Positions 1 to 9,734 of a stretch of DNA of 64,000 nt are shown here, one piece after another. Under the pieces are notes generated by a model. The model was not told the DNA's origin. It searched no databases and saw only the letters and a list, made by a program, of their open reading frames with translations. The DNA is from Stenotrophomonas maltophilia D457. Its GTDB lineage: Bacteria > Pseudomonadota > Gammaproteobacteria > Xanthomonadales > Xanthomonadaceae. The stretch spans positions 1,583,001 through 1,647,000 of the forward strand of contig NC_017671.1 in assembly GCF_000284595.1 (NCBI RefSeq), in the 5' to 3' direction. Numbering within the stretch: position 1 is the first letter of the stretch; every line of letters begins with the position of its first letter. The translations under genes were made by a program, and so were the position numbers.

Positions 1-593
1 GTGCCATGCACATCCACCAGAGCCTGGTGCGGGTGAGCGATGGCAGCAACGTGTTCGCCGGCGAGACCGATGCCGAGGGCGAGTTCAGCCCGGTGTTCGG
101 CCACTACCTGGGCGGCCTGCAGAAGTACGCACCGCAGGCGATGGCGTTCTTCGCGCCGAACGTGAACTCCTACCGCCGGCTGGTGTTCGGCGAAGTCTCG
201 CCGAGCAACGTCCACTGGGGCTTCGACAACCGCACCTGCGGCCTGCGCGTGCCGCTGGATACGCCGGAGAACATGCGCGTGGAGAGCCGTTTCGCCGGGT
301 CCGATGCCAATCCCTACCTGGCGATGGCCGCGACCCTGGCCTGCGGCCTGCTGGGCATCCGCGAGCGGCTGGCACCGGATGCGCCGGTGACCGGCAGCGC
401 CAAGGAACTGGGCTACGACCTGCCGCGCTCGCTGGGCGAGGCGCTGGACGGGCTGGAGCGGTGCAGCGAGCTGCAGGCCCTGCTGGGCGAGCGCTTCTGC
501 CGGGCCTACATCTCGGTCAAGCGCAAGGAATACGAGACCTTTTTCCGCGTCATCAGCTCGTGGGAGCGCGAGTTCCTGCTGCTGAACGTCTGA
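1..593 (+). CDS. puuA: Glutamine synthetase family protein, C-terminal part (probable gamma-glutamylputrescine synthetase)
   Basis: This is the 3' end of a glutamine synthetase family gene; the start lies before the window and the frame is open from base 3. The visible 196 residues hold the C-terminal catalytic half: MHIHQSL near the start (family motif GxxMHxHxS), NRTCGLRVP, and the stretch around SDANPYLAMAATLA typical of the family. The family ligates ammonia or an amine to glutamate with ATP. Within the family, assignment to gamma-glutamylputrescine synthetase rests on context: the next four genes encode a PotFGHI putrescine importer, and a succinate-semialdehyde dehydrogenase follows. 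These would feed and finish the gamma-glutamyl route of putrescine breakdown. A housekeeping GlnA is less likely because the adenylylation-loop region typical of GlnA is not seen and the context is polyamine-related. Family is certain; substrate is inferred. Confidence 0.8.
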   Translation, partial: AMHIHQSLVRVSDGSNVFAGETDAEGEFSPVFGHYLGGLQKYAPQAMAFFAPNVNSYRRLVFGEVSPSNVHWGFDNRTCGLRVPLDTPENMRVESRFAGSDANPYLAMAATLACGLLGIRERLAPDAPVTGSAKELGYDLPRSLGEALDGLERCSELQALLGERFCRAYISVKRKEYETFFRVISSWEREFLLLNV

Positions 594-685
594 GCATCCG
601 GAATAGAAAAATCCGCCGCCGGGGGGTAGGCTGGCACCCGTCGCCGGCCCCGCCGGCCCCCCCTTCCCGCATTCTGGAGCACCCG

Positions 686-1795
686 ATGAAGCTGCGTATC
701 CTCACGCTCGGCCTGGCCTCCGCCATGCTCGCCGCCTGTGGCGGTGGCAATGGCGGCGCGCAGGACAGCCAGGTCCTGAACGTCTACAACTACAGCGATT
801 ACATCGCCGAGGACACCATTCCGACCTTCGAGAAGGAGAGCGGGATCAAGGTGACCTACGATGTGTTCGACAGTGACGAGATGGTCGAGACCAAACTGCT
901 GGCCGGCAACAGCGGCTATGACGTGGTGGTGCCGACCCTGAACTTCTTCGGTCGCCAGATCCAGGCCGGTGTGTTCCTGCCGCTGGACAAGAGCAAGATC
1001 CCGAACCTGGCCAACCTCGATCCGGCGGTGATGAAGCGCATCGCCACCCAGGACCCGGGCAACCAGTACGGCGTGCCGTACATGATCGGCACCACCGGCA
1101 TCGGCTACAACGTGGACATGCTGAAGCAGCGCTTCGGCGGCAGCGCCGACATCGCCAACAGCTGGGACCTGGTGTTCAAGCCGGAGAACATCAGCAAGAT
1201 GAAGGACTGCGGCGTGACCATCCTGGACACGCCGGCGGACATGATCCCGATCGCACTGCATTACCTGGGCCTGGACCCGCACAGCGGCGACCCGGCCGAG
1301 CTGCAGAAGGCCGCCGACCTGCTGAAGTCGATCCGCCCGTACGTGCAGAACTTCCACTCCTCGCAGTACGTGGGTTCGCTGGCCAACGGCGGTACCTGCC
1401 TGGTGGTCGGCTGGTCGGGTGACATCATCCAGGCCCGCGACCGCGCCGAGGAAGCCAGCAATGGCGTGCACGTGGCCTATTCGATCCCGAAGGAAGGCGC
1501 ACCGCAGTGGTTCGACATGCTGGCGATCCCGAAGGACGCCAAGCATCCGGAAGCCGCGTACGCCTTCATCAACTACCTGCTGCAGCCGAAGGTTGCCGCG
1601 GCCAACACCAACTTCATCCACTACGCCAACCCGGTGCCGACCGCGACCCCGCTGGTGGACGAGGCGATCCGTACCGACCCGACCATCTACCCGCCGGCCG
1701 ACGTGGCCGAGAAGATGTTCACCTACTCGATCAACACGCCGGAGACCGACAAGCTCTACACCCGGCTGTGGACCGAGGTGAAGACCGGGCGCTAA
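686..1795 (+). CDS. potF: Putrescine-binding lipoprotein of an ABC transporter (PotF-like)
   Basis: 369-residue extracytoplasmic solute-binding protein for polyamines. It delivers putrescine to the PotGHI membrane complex encoded next. The ATG at 686 has GGAG six bases upstream and opens a lipoprotein signal (LAAC, Cys18), so this homologue is probably anchored by lipid rather than free in the periplasm like E. coli PotF. The body follows PotF closely from memory of that protein: VYNYSDYIAEDT near the mature N-terminus, VFDSDEMVETKLLAG, TTGIGYNVD, NFHSSQYVGSLANG, YSIPKEGA and YPPADV near the end. Upstream in-frame codons extend the frame to 461 but run through the preceding gene and have no signal peptide. 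A palindromic repeat pair separates it from potG. The spermidine-type PotD is less likely given the close PotF match. Confidence 0.93.
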   Translation: MKLRILTLGLASAMLAACGGGNGGAQDSQVLNVYNYSDYIAEDTIPTFEKESGIKVTYDVFDSDEMVETKLLAGNSGYDVVVPTLNFFGRQIQAGVFLPLDKSKIPNLANLDPAVMKRIATQDPGNQYGVPYMIGTTGIGYNVDMLKQRFGGSADIANSWDLVFKPENISKMKDCGVTILDTPADMIPIALHYLGLDPHSGDPAELQKAADLLKSIRPYVQNFHSSQYVGSLANGGTCLVVGWSGDIIQARDRAEEASNGVHVAYSIPKEGAPQWFDMLAIPKDAKHPEAAYAFINYLLQPKVAAANTNFIHYANPVPTATPLVDEAIRTDPTIYPPADVAEKMFTYSINTPETDKLYTRLWTEVKTGR

Positions 1796-1808
1796 GGGCT
1801 GGCTGGCA

Positions 1809-1872
1809 GGTGGGTGCCGACCGTTGGTCGGCATGCTTTTCCGGCGGGGCCGACCAACGGTCGGCCCCCACC
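1809..1872. repeat. Inverted pair of intergenic palindromic repeats between potF and potG
   Basis: Two copies of a unit beginning GGTGGG and containing GCCGACCGTTGGTCGGC face each other (1809-1833 and 1847-1872). They can form one long hairpin, and each core is itself palindromic. The same core recurs with changes near 6475 and 24526. It probably protects potF mRNA or attenuates transcription into potGHI. This role is inferred from position only. Confidence 0.75.
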
Positions 1873-1984
1873 AGATCTGCAGATCCCCCCGGCCCGGTGG
1901 GTGCCACCCGTTGCCGTCATATCCCCTGCAGCCCCCGGCCGTTAGAATGGCGGCCGCTGTCCACCGCCCGCTCCCGGAGCCCCC

Positions 1985-3121
1985 ATGCCCGTTGAAGCCC
2001 AGCCGGTAGCCGCCGTCGTCGACACGACCGGTGCGCCCGGCTATCTCTCCATTCGTGATTTGCGCAAGGAATTCGACGGTTTCGTCGCCGTCGACGACGT
2101 CAATCTGGACGTGCGCAAGGGCGAGATCTTTGCCCTGCTCGGAGGCTCCGGCAGCGGCAAATCGACCCTGCTGCGCTGCCTGGGCGGCTTCGAGACGCCC
2201 ACCAAGGGCAGCATCACCGTCGATGGCCAGCGCCTGGACGCGCTGCCGCCGTACCAGCGGCCGGTCAACATGATGTTCCAGTCCTATGCGCTGTTCCCGC
2301 ACATGACGGTCGAACAGAACATTGCCTTCGGCCTGAAGCAGGATGGCCTGGGCAAGGACGCGATCAGCAAGCGCGTCGGCGAGATGCTCGACCTGGTGCA
2401 GATGGGCCACCTGGGCAAGCGCAAGCCGCACCAGCTGTCCGGTGGCCAGCAGCAGCGCGTGGCGCTGGCGCGGTCGCTGGCCAAGGGGCCGAAGCTGCTG
2501 CTGCTGGACGAGCCGATGGGCGCGCTGGACAAGAAGCTGCGCTCGCAGATGCAGCTGGAACTGGTCAGCATCATCGAGTCGTCGGGCGTGACCTGCGTGA
2601 TGGTCACCCACGACCAGGAAGAAGCGATGACCATGGCCACCCGCATCGCGGTGATGGATGCCGGCTGGATCCAGCAGGTCGGCAAGCCGGACGAGGTCTA
2701 CGAGCAGCCGGCCAACCGCTTCGTCGCCGAGTTCATCGGTTCGGTCAACCTGTTTGACGGGGTGATCGACGAGGACCTGCCCGAGTACGTGACCGTGCGC
2801 TCGCCGCTGTTCCCGGCACCGATCTACATCGCCCATGGCATCACCTGTTACGAAGGGCAGCCGGTCGCATTCGCGCTGCGCCCGGAAAAGGTGATGATCG
2901 GCAAGGACGAGCCGGAAGGGCACACCAACAAAGCGCAGGGCGTGATCGAGGACATCGCCTATTTCGGCAGCCATTCGGTCTACCACGTGCGGCTGCCCAG
3001 CGGCGCCAAGGTGCTGGCCAACTTCGCCAACTCGCAGCGCTGGGCCAGCGACGGCCTGACCTGGGGTGACAGCGTGTGGGTGCACTGGCGCGACAACGAC
3101 GGCGTGGTGCTGACCTCATGA
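1985..3121 (+). CDS. potG: Polyamine ABC transporter ATP-binding protein (PotG/PotA family)
   Basis: 378-residue ATPase that powers putrescine import. The nucleotide-binding domain shows Walker A GGSGSGKST near residues 53-61, the Q-loop in MMFQSYALFPH, signature LSGGQQQRVALAR from residue 151, Walker B LLLLDEP near 172-177 and the switch His in MVTHD. About 140 C-terminal residues form the TOBE regulatory domain of the MalK/PotA type. The stop overlaps the potH start as ATGA, which indicates translational coupling of the three downstream transporter genes. A -10-like TAGAAT at 1943-1948 suggests that potGHI may have its own promoter after the repeat pair. The neighbouring PotF and two permeases make polyamine the likely substrate. 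Confidence 0.93.
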   Translation: MPVEAQPVAAVVDTTGAPGYLSIRDLRKEFDGFVAVDDVNLDVRKGEIFALLGGSGSGKSTLLRCLGGFETPTKGSITVDGQRLDALPPYQRPVNMMFQSYALFPHMTVEQNIAFGLKQDGLGKDAISKRVGEMLDLVQMGHLGKRKPHQLSGGQQQRVALARSLAKGPKLLLLDEPMGALDKKLRSQMQLELVSIIESSGVTCVMVTHDQEEAMTMATRIAVMDAGWIQQVGKPDEVYEQPANRFVAEFIGSVNLFDGVIDEDLPEYVTVRSPLFPAPIYIAHGITCYEGQPVAFALRPEKVMIGKDEPEGHTNKAQGVIEDIAYFGSHSVYHVRLPSGAKVLANFANSQRWASDGLTWGDSVWVHWRDNDGVVLTS

Positions 3122-4050
3122 GCGTCGCCGGCCTGAAGCGCTGGCTGCCGGGGCTGCGTGCCACGGTGATCGGCATTCCGTACCTGTGGCTGCTGCTGTT
3201 CTTCGCAGTGCCGTTCCTGATCGTGCTGATGATCAGCTTCTCGCTCAGCCGGGTCGGCTCGCCGCCGTATACCTGGCTGCTGCAGTACGCCGACGGCGGC
3301 TTCTCGCTGAAGCTGAACCTGGAGAACTACCTGGCGCTGTTCCGCGATTCGATCTATGCGCAGGCGTTCCTGAGCTCGATCAAGATCGCGGCGATCTCCA
3401 CCTTCTTCACCCTGCTGATCGGCTATCCGATGGCCTATGCCATCGCGCGCCTGTCGCCGGCCGCACGCAATGTGGCGATGATGCTGGTGGTGCTGCCGTC
3501 GTGGACCTCGTTCCTGATCCGCGTGTATGCGTGGAAGGCAATCCTGGACCGCAATGGCCTGCTCGACCAGTTCCTGCAGTTCACCGGCCTGCAGACGCTG
3601 ATGACGTCGATGGGGCTGCCGAAACTGCAGCTGATCGATACGCCGACCGCCGCCTATATCGGCATCGTCTACTGCTACCTGCCGTTCATGGTGCTGCCGC
3701 TGTACGCCAACCTGGTCAAGCATGACCACCGCCTGCTGGAAGCGGCCTACGACCTCGGCGCCAAGCCGTGGCAGGCGTTCCTGCGCATCACGTTGCCGCT
3801 GTCGAAGGCCGGCATCATCGCAGGCTGCATGCTGGTGATGATCCCGGCGGTGGGTGAGTTCGTGATCCCGGAAATGCTCGGTGGTTCGGAGACGCTGATG
3901 GTCGGCCGCCAGCTGTGGAACGAGTTCTTCAACAACCGCAACTGGCCGGGCGCTTCGGCGATGGCGGTGGCGATGATCCTGTTGCTGCTGGTGCCGATCC
4001 TGCTGTTCAACCGTTCCCAGCAGCGCCTGCTGGAAGGGAAGCAGGCATGA
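3118..4050 (+). CDS. potH: Polyamine ABC transporter permease (PotH-like)
   Basis: 310-residue inner-membrane permease, one of the two subunits of the polyamine channel. The start ATG at 3118 overlaps the potG stop (ATGA); the frame stays open for 14 codons upstream but those lie inside potG. A first membrane span (IPYLWLLLFFAVPFLIVLMI) is followed by a periplasmic loop and five further hydrophobic spans. The EAA loop that docks onto the ATPase is visible as LEAAYDLGAKPWQAFLRITLPLS. The gene ends with an ATGA overlap to the second permease. The family is binding-protein-dependent permease of the PotB/PotH type. Confidence 0.93.
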   Translation: MSVAGLKRWLPGLRATVIGIPYLWLLLFFAVPFLIVLMISFSLSRVGSPPYTWLLQYADGGFSLKLNLENYLALFRDSIYAQAFLSSIKIAAISTFFTLLIGYPMAYAIARLSPAARNVAMMLVVLPSWTSFLIRVYAWKAILDRNGLLDQFLQFTGLQTLMTSMGLPKLQLIDTPTAAYIGIVYCYLPFMVLPLYANLVKHDHRLLEAAYDLGAKPWQAFLRITLPLSKAGIIAGCMLVMIPAVGEFVIPEMLGGSETLMVGRQLWNEFFNNRNWPGASAMAVAMILLLLVPILLFNRSQQRLLEGKQA

Positions 4051-4889
4051 GCCCGCGTACCGCCAAGGGCCTGGGGCTGGGCGTGCTGCTGCTCGGCTTC
4101 GCCTTCCTGTACCTGCCGATCCTGTTGTTGATGTTCTACTCGTTCAACAGCTCGCGGCTGGCGATGGTCTGGGCCGGGTTCTCCACCCGCGCCTACAGCG
4201 ACCTGTTCGCCGACCGCGCGCTGATGGACGCGATGTGGACCAGCCTGGTGGTGGCGTTCTGGACCGCCTGTACCGCCACCGTGCTGGGTACGCTGGCGGC
4301 GATGGTGATGACCCGCTTCAAGCGATTCCGTGGCAAGCCACTGTTCGGCGCGCTGGTGACCGCGCCGCTGGTGATGCCGGACGTGATCCTGGGCTTCTCG
4401 CTGATGGCGCTGCTGGCATCGATGGGCGCGATTCCCGGCTTCCCGGCGCGTGGCCTGGCCACCATCTGGATCGCGCACGTGACCTTCACCCTCTGCTTCG
4501 TCACCGTGGTGGTGTCCTCGCGCCTGCAGGAAATGGACCTGTCGCTGGAAGAAGCGGCGATGGACCTGGGCGCCAGCCGGTTGACCGTGTTCACCCGCAT
4601 CACCCTGCCCATCATCGCGCCGGCGCTGGTGGCGGGTTGGCTGCTGGCCTTCACCCTGTCGCTGGATGACGTGGTGGTGGCCAGCTTCGTGGCCACGCCG
4701 GGCTCGACCACGCTGCCGATGAAGGTGTTCGCTTCGGTGCGCATGGGCATCAGTCCGAAGATCAACGCGTTGGCCACATTGCTGGTGTCGGCGGTGTCGA
4801 TCGCTGCGGTGATCGGCTGGTACATCAACGCCCGCGCCGAGAAGCGGCGCCAGCGCGACCTGCAGCTGGCGCGGCAGGACAACGGCTGA
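4047..4889 (+). CDS. potI: Polyamine ABC transporter permease (PotI-like)
   Basis: 280-residue second permease of the putrescine importer. The start at 4047 overlaps the potH stop by four bases. The protein begins with a hydrophobic span (YLPILLLMFYSFN), has about six membrane segments, and carries the EAA motif as LEEAAMDLGASRLTVFTRITLPIIAP. It is the last gene of the transporter set; an 83-bp gap with its own ribosome-binding site separates it from the dehydrogenase. PotC and PotI are close relatives; the name PotI follows from pairing with a PotF-type binding protein. Confidence 0.92.
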   Translation: MSPRTAKGLGLGVLLLGFAFLYLPILLLMFYSFNSSRLAMVWAGFSTRAYSDLFADRALMDAMWTSLVVAFWTACTATVLGTLAAMVMTRFKRFRGKPLFGALVTAPLVMPDVILGFSLMALLASMGAIPGFPARGLATIWIAHVTFTLCFVTVVVSSRLQEMDLSLEEAAMDLGASRLTVFTRITLPIIAPALVAGWLLAFTLSLDDVVVASFVATPGSTTLPMKVFASVRMGISPKINALATLLVSAVSIAAVIGWYINARAEKRRQRDLQLARQDNG

Positions 4890-4972
4890 GTACACGGCCT
4901 GTCGACAGCGCCGGCAACACCCGGCTCACGGACAGCGGCGCACAATGGGGGTCTTCCAGATGGAGATCCCCC

Positions 4973-6337
4973 ATGACCGTCGAGATCATCGACCCGGCCA
5001 CCGGCCAGGTGACCTACCGCCATGAACTGATGGGCGCTGCTGACATCGAGCAGCGCCTGCAGGCCGCCGCCGATGCCTTCCCCGGCTGGGCCGATCGCTC
5101 GCTGCAGGATCGCGGCGCCGTCCTTCGCCAGATCGCCGCGCAGCTGCGCACGCGTCGCGACGACCTGCAGCAGGCGATGACCCATGAGATGGGCAAGCTC
5201 AAGGCCGAGGCGCTGGCCGAGGTCGACAAGTGCGCTGCCGCCTGCGAGTACTACGCCGACCACGCGGCCGACTATCTCAAGCCGCAGCTGATCGATACCG
5301 AAGCCCAGCGCAGCTACGTGCGTTACGAGCCGATCGGCTGCGTGTTCGCGGTGATGCCATGGAATTTCCCGGTCTGGCAGGTGTTCCGTTTCCTGGCCCC
5401 GGCGTTCATGGCTGGCAACGTGGCCCTGCTCAAGCACGCCAGCAACGTGCCGCAGTGCGCCGACCTGATCCTGACGGTGTGTCGTGACGGAGGCCTGCCT
5501 GAGGGCGTGTTCGACGTGCTGCACATCGACAACGACCAGGCTGCCGAGGTGCTGCGCGACGCACGGGTGAAGGCGGTGACGCTGACCGGCAGCGAACGGG
5601 CAGGGCGCTCGATCGCGTCCACTGCAGGCAGCCAGCTGAAGAAGTCGGTGATGGAGCTGGGTGGCAGCGATGCCTTCGTGGTACTCGACGATGCCGACCT
5701 CGACAAGGCCGTGGCGGCGGCGGTGAAGTCGCGTTTCGACAACAGCGGGCAGACCTGCATTGCGGCCAAGCGCTTCATCGTGGTCGATGCGGTGGCCGAT
5801 GACTTCACCCGACGCTTCGTTGAAGCCGCGGGCCAGCGCCAGTATGGCGATCCCAGTGAGCGTGGCACCACGCTGGCGCCGATGGCCCGTGCCGATCTGC
5901 GCGACGAACTGCACAAGCAGGTGCAGGCCAGCGTCGCCAAGGGCGCGCGCGTTCTGGTCGGCGGCGAGCCCATTGCCGGCACCCATGCGGGCTATCCGGC
6001 GACCGTGCTCGATCAGGTCGGCCCAGGCATGCCTGCCTACGACGAGGAGCTGTTCGGGCCGGTGGCTGCGGTGATCCGGGTCAAGGATGAGGCCGAGGCG
6101 CTGCGCGTGGCCAACGACACCCGCTTCGGCCTGGGCGGCAGCGTGTGGACGCGCGACCCGGTGCGCGGCGAAGCCTTCGCGCAGCGCATGGAATGCGGCG
6201 CCGCGTTCGTCAACGCCATCGTCAAGAGCGACGCTCGGCTGCCGTTCGGTGGCAGCAAGCAGTCCGGCTTCGGCCGGGAGCTGGCCGACCACGGCATCCA
6301 CGAGTTCATGAACATCAAGACCGTCTACGTGGCTTGA
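4973..6337 (+). CDS. sad: NAD(P)-dependent succinate-semialdehyde dehydrogenase (Sad/YneI type)
   Basis: 454-residue aldehyde dehydrogenase. It oxidises succinate semialdehyde, the end product of putrescine and GABA breakdown, to succinate for the TCA cycle. The catalytic Cys is C262 in NSGQTCIAAKRF, the general base E228 is in MELGGSD, and the oxyanion Asn is N131 in MPWNFPVWQV. MPWNFPLWQV, LELGGSDPF and PMARFDLRDELHHQV-type motifs are characteristic of E. coli YneI, matched here by PMARADLRDELHKQV. Length is close to that protein. GAGAT lies a few bases before the ATG. Its position right after puuA-potFGHI supports the role in putrescine catabolism. Confidence 0.9.
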   Translation: MTVEIIDPATGQVTYRHELMGAADIEQRLQAAADAFPGWADRSLQDRGAVLRQIAAQLRTRRDDLQQAMTHEMGKLKAEALAEVDKCAAACEYYADHAADYLKPQLIDTEAQRSYVRYEPIGCVFAVMPWNFPVWQVFRFLAPAFMAGNVALLKHASNVPQCADLILTVCRDGGLPEGVFDVLHIDNDQAAEVLRDARVKAVTLTGSERAGRSIASTAGSQLKKSVMELGGSDAFVVLDDADLDKAVAAAVKSRFDNSGQTCIAAKRFIVVDAVADDFTRRFVEAAGQRQYGDPSERGTTLAPMARADLRDELHKQVQASVAKGARVLVGGEPIAGTHAGYPATVLDQVGPGMPAYDEELFGPVAAVIRVKDEAEALRVANDTRFGLGGSVWTRDPVRGEAFAQRMECGAAFVNAIVKSDARLPFGGSKQSGFGRELADHGIHEFMNIKTVYVA

Positions 6338-6346
6338 TGCCGAAGG

Positions 6347-6402
6347 GTAGTGCCGGCCACTGGGCGGCATTGCCCTGGTTGCCGGCCAGCGGCCGGCACT
6401 AC
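6347..6402. repeat. SMAG-type GTAG palindrome dimer after sad
   Basis: GTAGTGCCGGCC at 6347-6358 is mirrored by GGCCGGCACTAC at 6391-6402. Each arm contains its own short palindrome. This fits the GTAG-headed repeat extragenic palindromes (SMAG) described in Stenotrophomonas maltophilia. It lies between convergent genes, so it may also end transcripts from both sides. Confidence 0.8.
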
Positions 6403-6474
6403 CAGAAGCGGGGCATGTGCCACGACCAACGGTCGCGGCCTACCGGATTGCTGGGTATCGACACCCCCGTGCAT

Positions 6475-6500
6475 GGTGGGTATCGACCGTTGGTCGATAC
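6475..6500. repeat. Palindromic repeat with the TCGACCGTTGGTCGA core
   Basis: GGTGGGTATCGACCGTTGGTCGATAC is a single palindromic unit related to the pair between potF and potG. A shorter related tract lies just before it (6429-6470). It sits directly downstream of the corA stop. Confidence 0.6.
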
Positions 6501-6503
6501 GCG

Positions 6504-7526
6504 CTACAACCACTTCGCGCGCTTGAACAACCGGTACAGGCCCACGCACACACCGCCCACGCCGACAATCATCAGCGGATACGACCACGGCTGGCTCAGC
6601 TCGGGCATGTGGCTGAAGTTCATGCCGTACCAGCTGGTGATCAGCGTCGGCGCTGCCAGCAGTGCGGCCCATGCACCCAGGCGCTTGACCGTCTCGCCCT
6701 GCGCCAGCGTCACCAGCGACAGGTTCACGCTCAGTGCGGTGCCCAGCATCTCGCGCAGGGTGTCGATCACATCGCTGATGCGTACCGCGTGGTCATGCAC
6801 GTCGCGCACGTAGAGCTTCACTTCATCGGGAATCAGGTCACCCTGGTAGCGGCGCAGCTGCGCCAGCACATCCTGCAGCGGTGCCACCGCCATCCGCATC
6901 TTGTTCAGTTCGCGCTTGAGCTCGTAAAGCCGTACCACCGTGCTGCGCTTGTAGCTGTCGGCAAAGATGTCCTTTTCCAGCAGGTCCAGGGTGTCGCGGA
7001 AGCGGTGCACGATCGGCAGGTAGTTGTCGACCACGAAGTCGGTCACCGCGTACAGGCAGTACGACGGGCCCATCTTCAGCAGCTGCGGTTCACGCTCGAC
7101 CCGTGCACGCACCGGGGCGTAGGACAGCGAGGCGCCGTGGCGCACCGTCACCAGGAAACGCGGGCCGAGGAAGGCGTGGGTTTCGCCGTACTGGATGCGT
7201 TCGTCCACCATCTGCGCGGTGGTCACCACCACGAACAGCGAATTGCCGTAGGTCTCGACCTTGGGCCGCTGGTGCGCATTGCGCGCGTCCTCGATGGCCA
7301 GGTCGTGCAGGCAGAACTCTTCCTGCAGTTTCAGCAGCACATCGTCGTTGGGGTCGTACAGGCCGACCCAGACGAAGCCGTTGCCACTGGCAATGACATC
7401 GCTGATGGCATCCAGGCTGATGTCGTGGCGTTTGCCGTCGTCATCGTAGTGGACGCAGTTGATGACGCAGGCGGGGTTGGCCGAGGCAGGGGCGGAAGCG
7501 GAGGCGGGCAATGACATGCCCGCCAT
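6504..7526 (-). CDS. CorA family divalent cation transporter
   Basis: 340-residue member of the CorA family, which moves Mg2+ (also Co2+ or Ni2+, or Zn2+ in ZntB) through a pentameric inner-membrane channel. A large cytoplasmic N-terminal domain is followed by two C-terminal membrane helices (about 284-300 and 317-334). The selectivity motif YGMNF at 300-304 ends the first helix. The loop after it reads SHMPEL rather than the MPEL that immediately follows GMNF in classic CorA. It begins six bases after the DUF4105 gene and is the last gene of the phoH-corC operon. An in-frame ATG three codons later is an alternative start. Exact ion is not decided by sequence. Confidence 0.88.
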   Translation of the reverse strand: MAGMSLPASASAPASANPACVINCVHYDDDGKRHDISLDAISDVIASGNGFVWVGLYDPNDDVLLKLQEEFCLHDLAIEDARNAHQRPKVETYGNSLFVVVTTAQMVDERIQYGETHAFLGPRFLVTVRHGASLSYAPVRARVEREPQLLKMGPSYCLYAVTDFVVDNYLPIVHRFRDTLDLLEKDIFADSYKRSTVVRLYELKRELNKMRMAVAPLQDVLAQLRRYQGDLIPDEVKLYVRDVHDHAVRISDVIDTLREMLGTALSVNLSLVTLAQGETVKRLGAWAALLAAPTLITSWYGMNFSHMPELSQPWSYPLMIVGVGGVCVGLYRLFKRAKWL

Positions 7527-7532
7527 CGTGCG

Positions 7533-8788
7533 TCAGTGCCGTGTTTCGGACAAGTGAGGACGGCGCCCCAGTACCCATGCCAGCGCGACGTGGACGGGCA
7601 GCAGAAGCACGATCCACTGCACGTTGTACTGCGCCTGCAGGCTCAGCCAGTGCAGCACCAGCGCCGCCACGGCCTGCACCGCCAGCAGCCACAGCACGAC
7701 CCTGAACATGCGGCCCGGCGCGCGCCGGCGCAGCAGCGCGATCGCGCCTGGCAGCAACAGCACGGCCAGTGGCGAAAGCAGCAGCAGGTTGCGGTTGGCC
7801 CAGGCGGCGTAGTGGGTGCTGAAGCCCCACAGGAACACCAGCAGGCTGCCGGCGATGGCACACAGCAGCCAGAACGGCAGGGCCAGCCCGGCAAGCAGGC
7901 GCGGCCGGCTGCGCAGCGCCAGTATGCCGGCGGCGATCACCAGGCCACACAGCAGCCACGGCCACCAGCGGCGCGCGAACTCCTTCGGCTCCGGGTCGAT
8001 GCGGTGCGGCAGCAGTTCCTGTTCGGACTGCACCAGCGGCCGGCCGTCGCTGTTGCGCGCCTGGCGCAGCGCGTCGGCCAGGCGCATCGGCACGAAGGCT
8101 TCCTGCCAGCGCGACAGCGGCTGGTCGGCGAACGGCCCGAGGCCGACATCGAAGCCCAGCCACATCCACGGTGCCGGCGAGGCCAGGCGCACCGACTCGC
8201 TGCGATAGGTGTTGCCGCGCGAACGCCCCGACAGCTGCGACTGCAGGCCGCCATCCAGCGCCTTGTCCACCGTGTCGCGCACCATCGTGGCGCAATTGGC
8301 GGTGTAGTAGTCGTAGTGGTAGCGCGCGTTTTCCGGCTTGGCGCGCTCGGCCAGGTCAGCGGCCAGGGCGCGTGCCTGGTCGGGGCGCAGGTCCAGCCAC
8401 TGCACGCTGGCGCCGCGGCCGGTCTCGTCGTAGTACGACAGGTCCTGCTGCAGCGGCAGCGCCACCAAGTAATACATCATGTCGCCGCGCACGAAGCGGC
8501 TGATGAAATCGTCCTCGGACGGATCGAAGTAGCCGAAGTTGTACGAGGTCGCTTCGCCGCTGAGCGGATCGATCACGACGATGGCGTCGTGGCCGAAGCG
8601 CTCGAAGAACACCGTGCCCGGCTGCATGGTCACCACCCCGATGCGCGGGGCGGGAGCCTCGGCGCTGGTGGCGGGTGCAGCAGGTTCGGGTGCCGCCGGC
8701 TGCGCGAAGGCGGCCAGCGGCAGGGCCGTGGCCAGCACGCACAGTGCCAGCCACAGCCTCAGGCGCAGTGCCAGGAGGGCGCCGCGCT

Positions 8789-8792
<4 letters not shown>
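7533..8792 (-). CDS. DUF4105 (Lnb N-terminal domain-like) membrane protein, possible lipoprotein N-acyltransferase
   Basis: 419 residues: signal peptide (about 1-30, cut after AFA), Pro/Ala linker, periplasmic domain (about 48-270), then about five membrane spans (277-294, 300-320, 334-352, 362-380, 391-408). Conserved DUF4105 features are seen: GHDAIVVID with His68, the NFGYFD segment, and YTANCATMVRD with Cys167, with HYAAWANRN between spans in the C-terminal part. This family includes Lnb, reported as the lipoprotein N-acyltransferase of Bacteroides, where His and Cys are the proposed catalytic residues. Its start is TTG, overlapping the corC stop by four bases. In E. coli the gene after corC (ybeX) is lnt, the classical N-acyltransferase. 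The family assignment is firm; the enzymatic role is inferred from family and position. Confidence 0.75.
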
Positions 8793-9670
<878 letters not shown>

Positions 9671-9734
9671 CTCTGGAAAAAGGGCACCCGGCAAGCCGGG
9701 CGTTGGCCCAAGTCTAGCAGGATGTGGCGGCCTG

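Noticed and set aside
506..3085. Long minus-strand open frame of 859 codons across potF and potG
   Set aside because: It lies opposite two clear ABC genes, is rich in His, Gln, Arg and Ala from GC-rich codon positions, and has no domain or ribosome site.
4193..6370. Minus-strand open frame of 725 codons opposite potI and sad
   Set aside because: Antisense to well-supported genes, low-complexity composition, no conserved motif.
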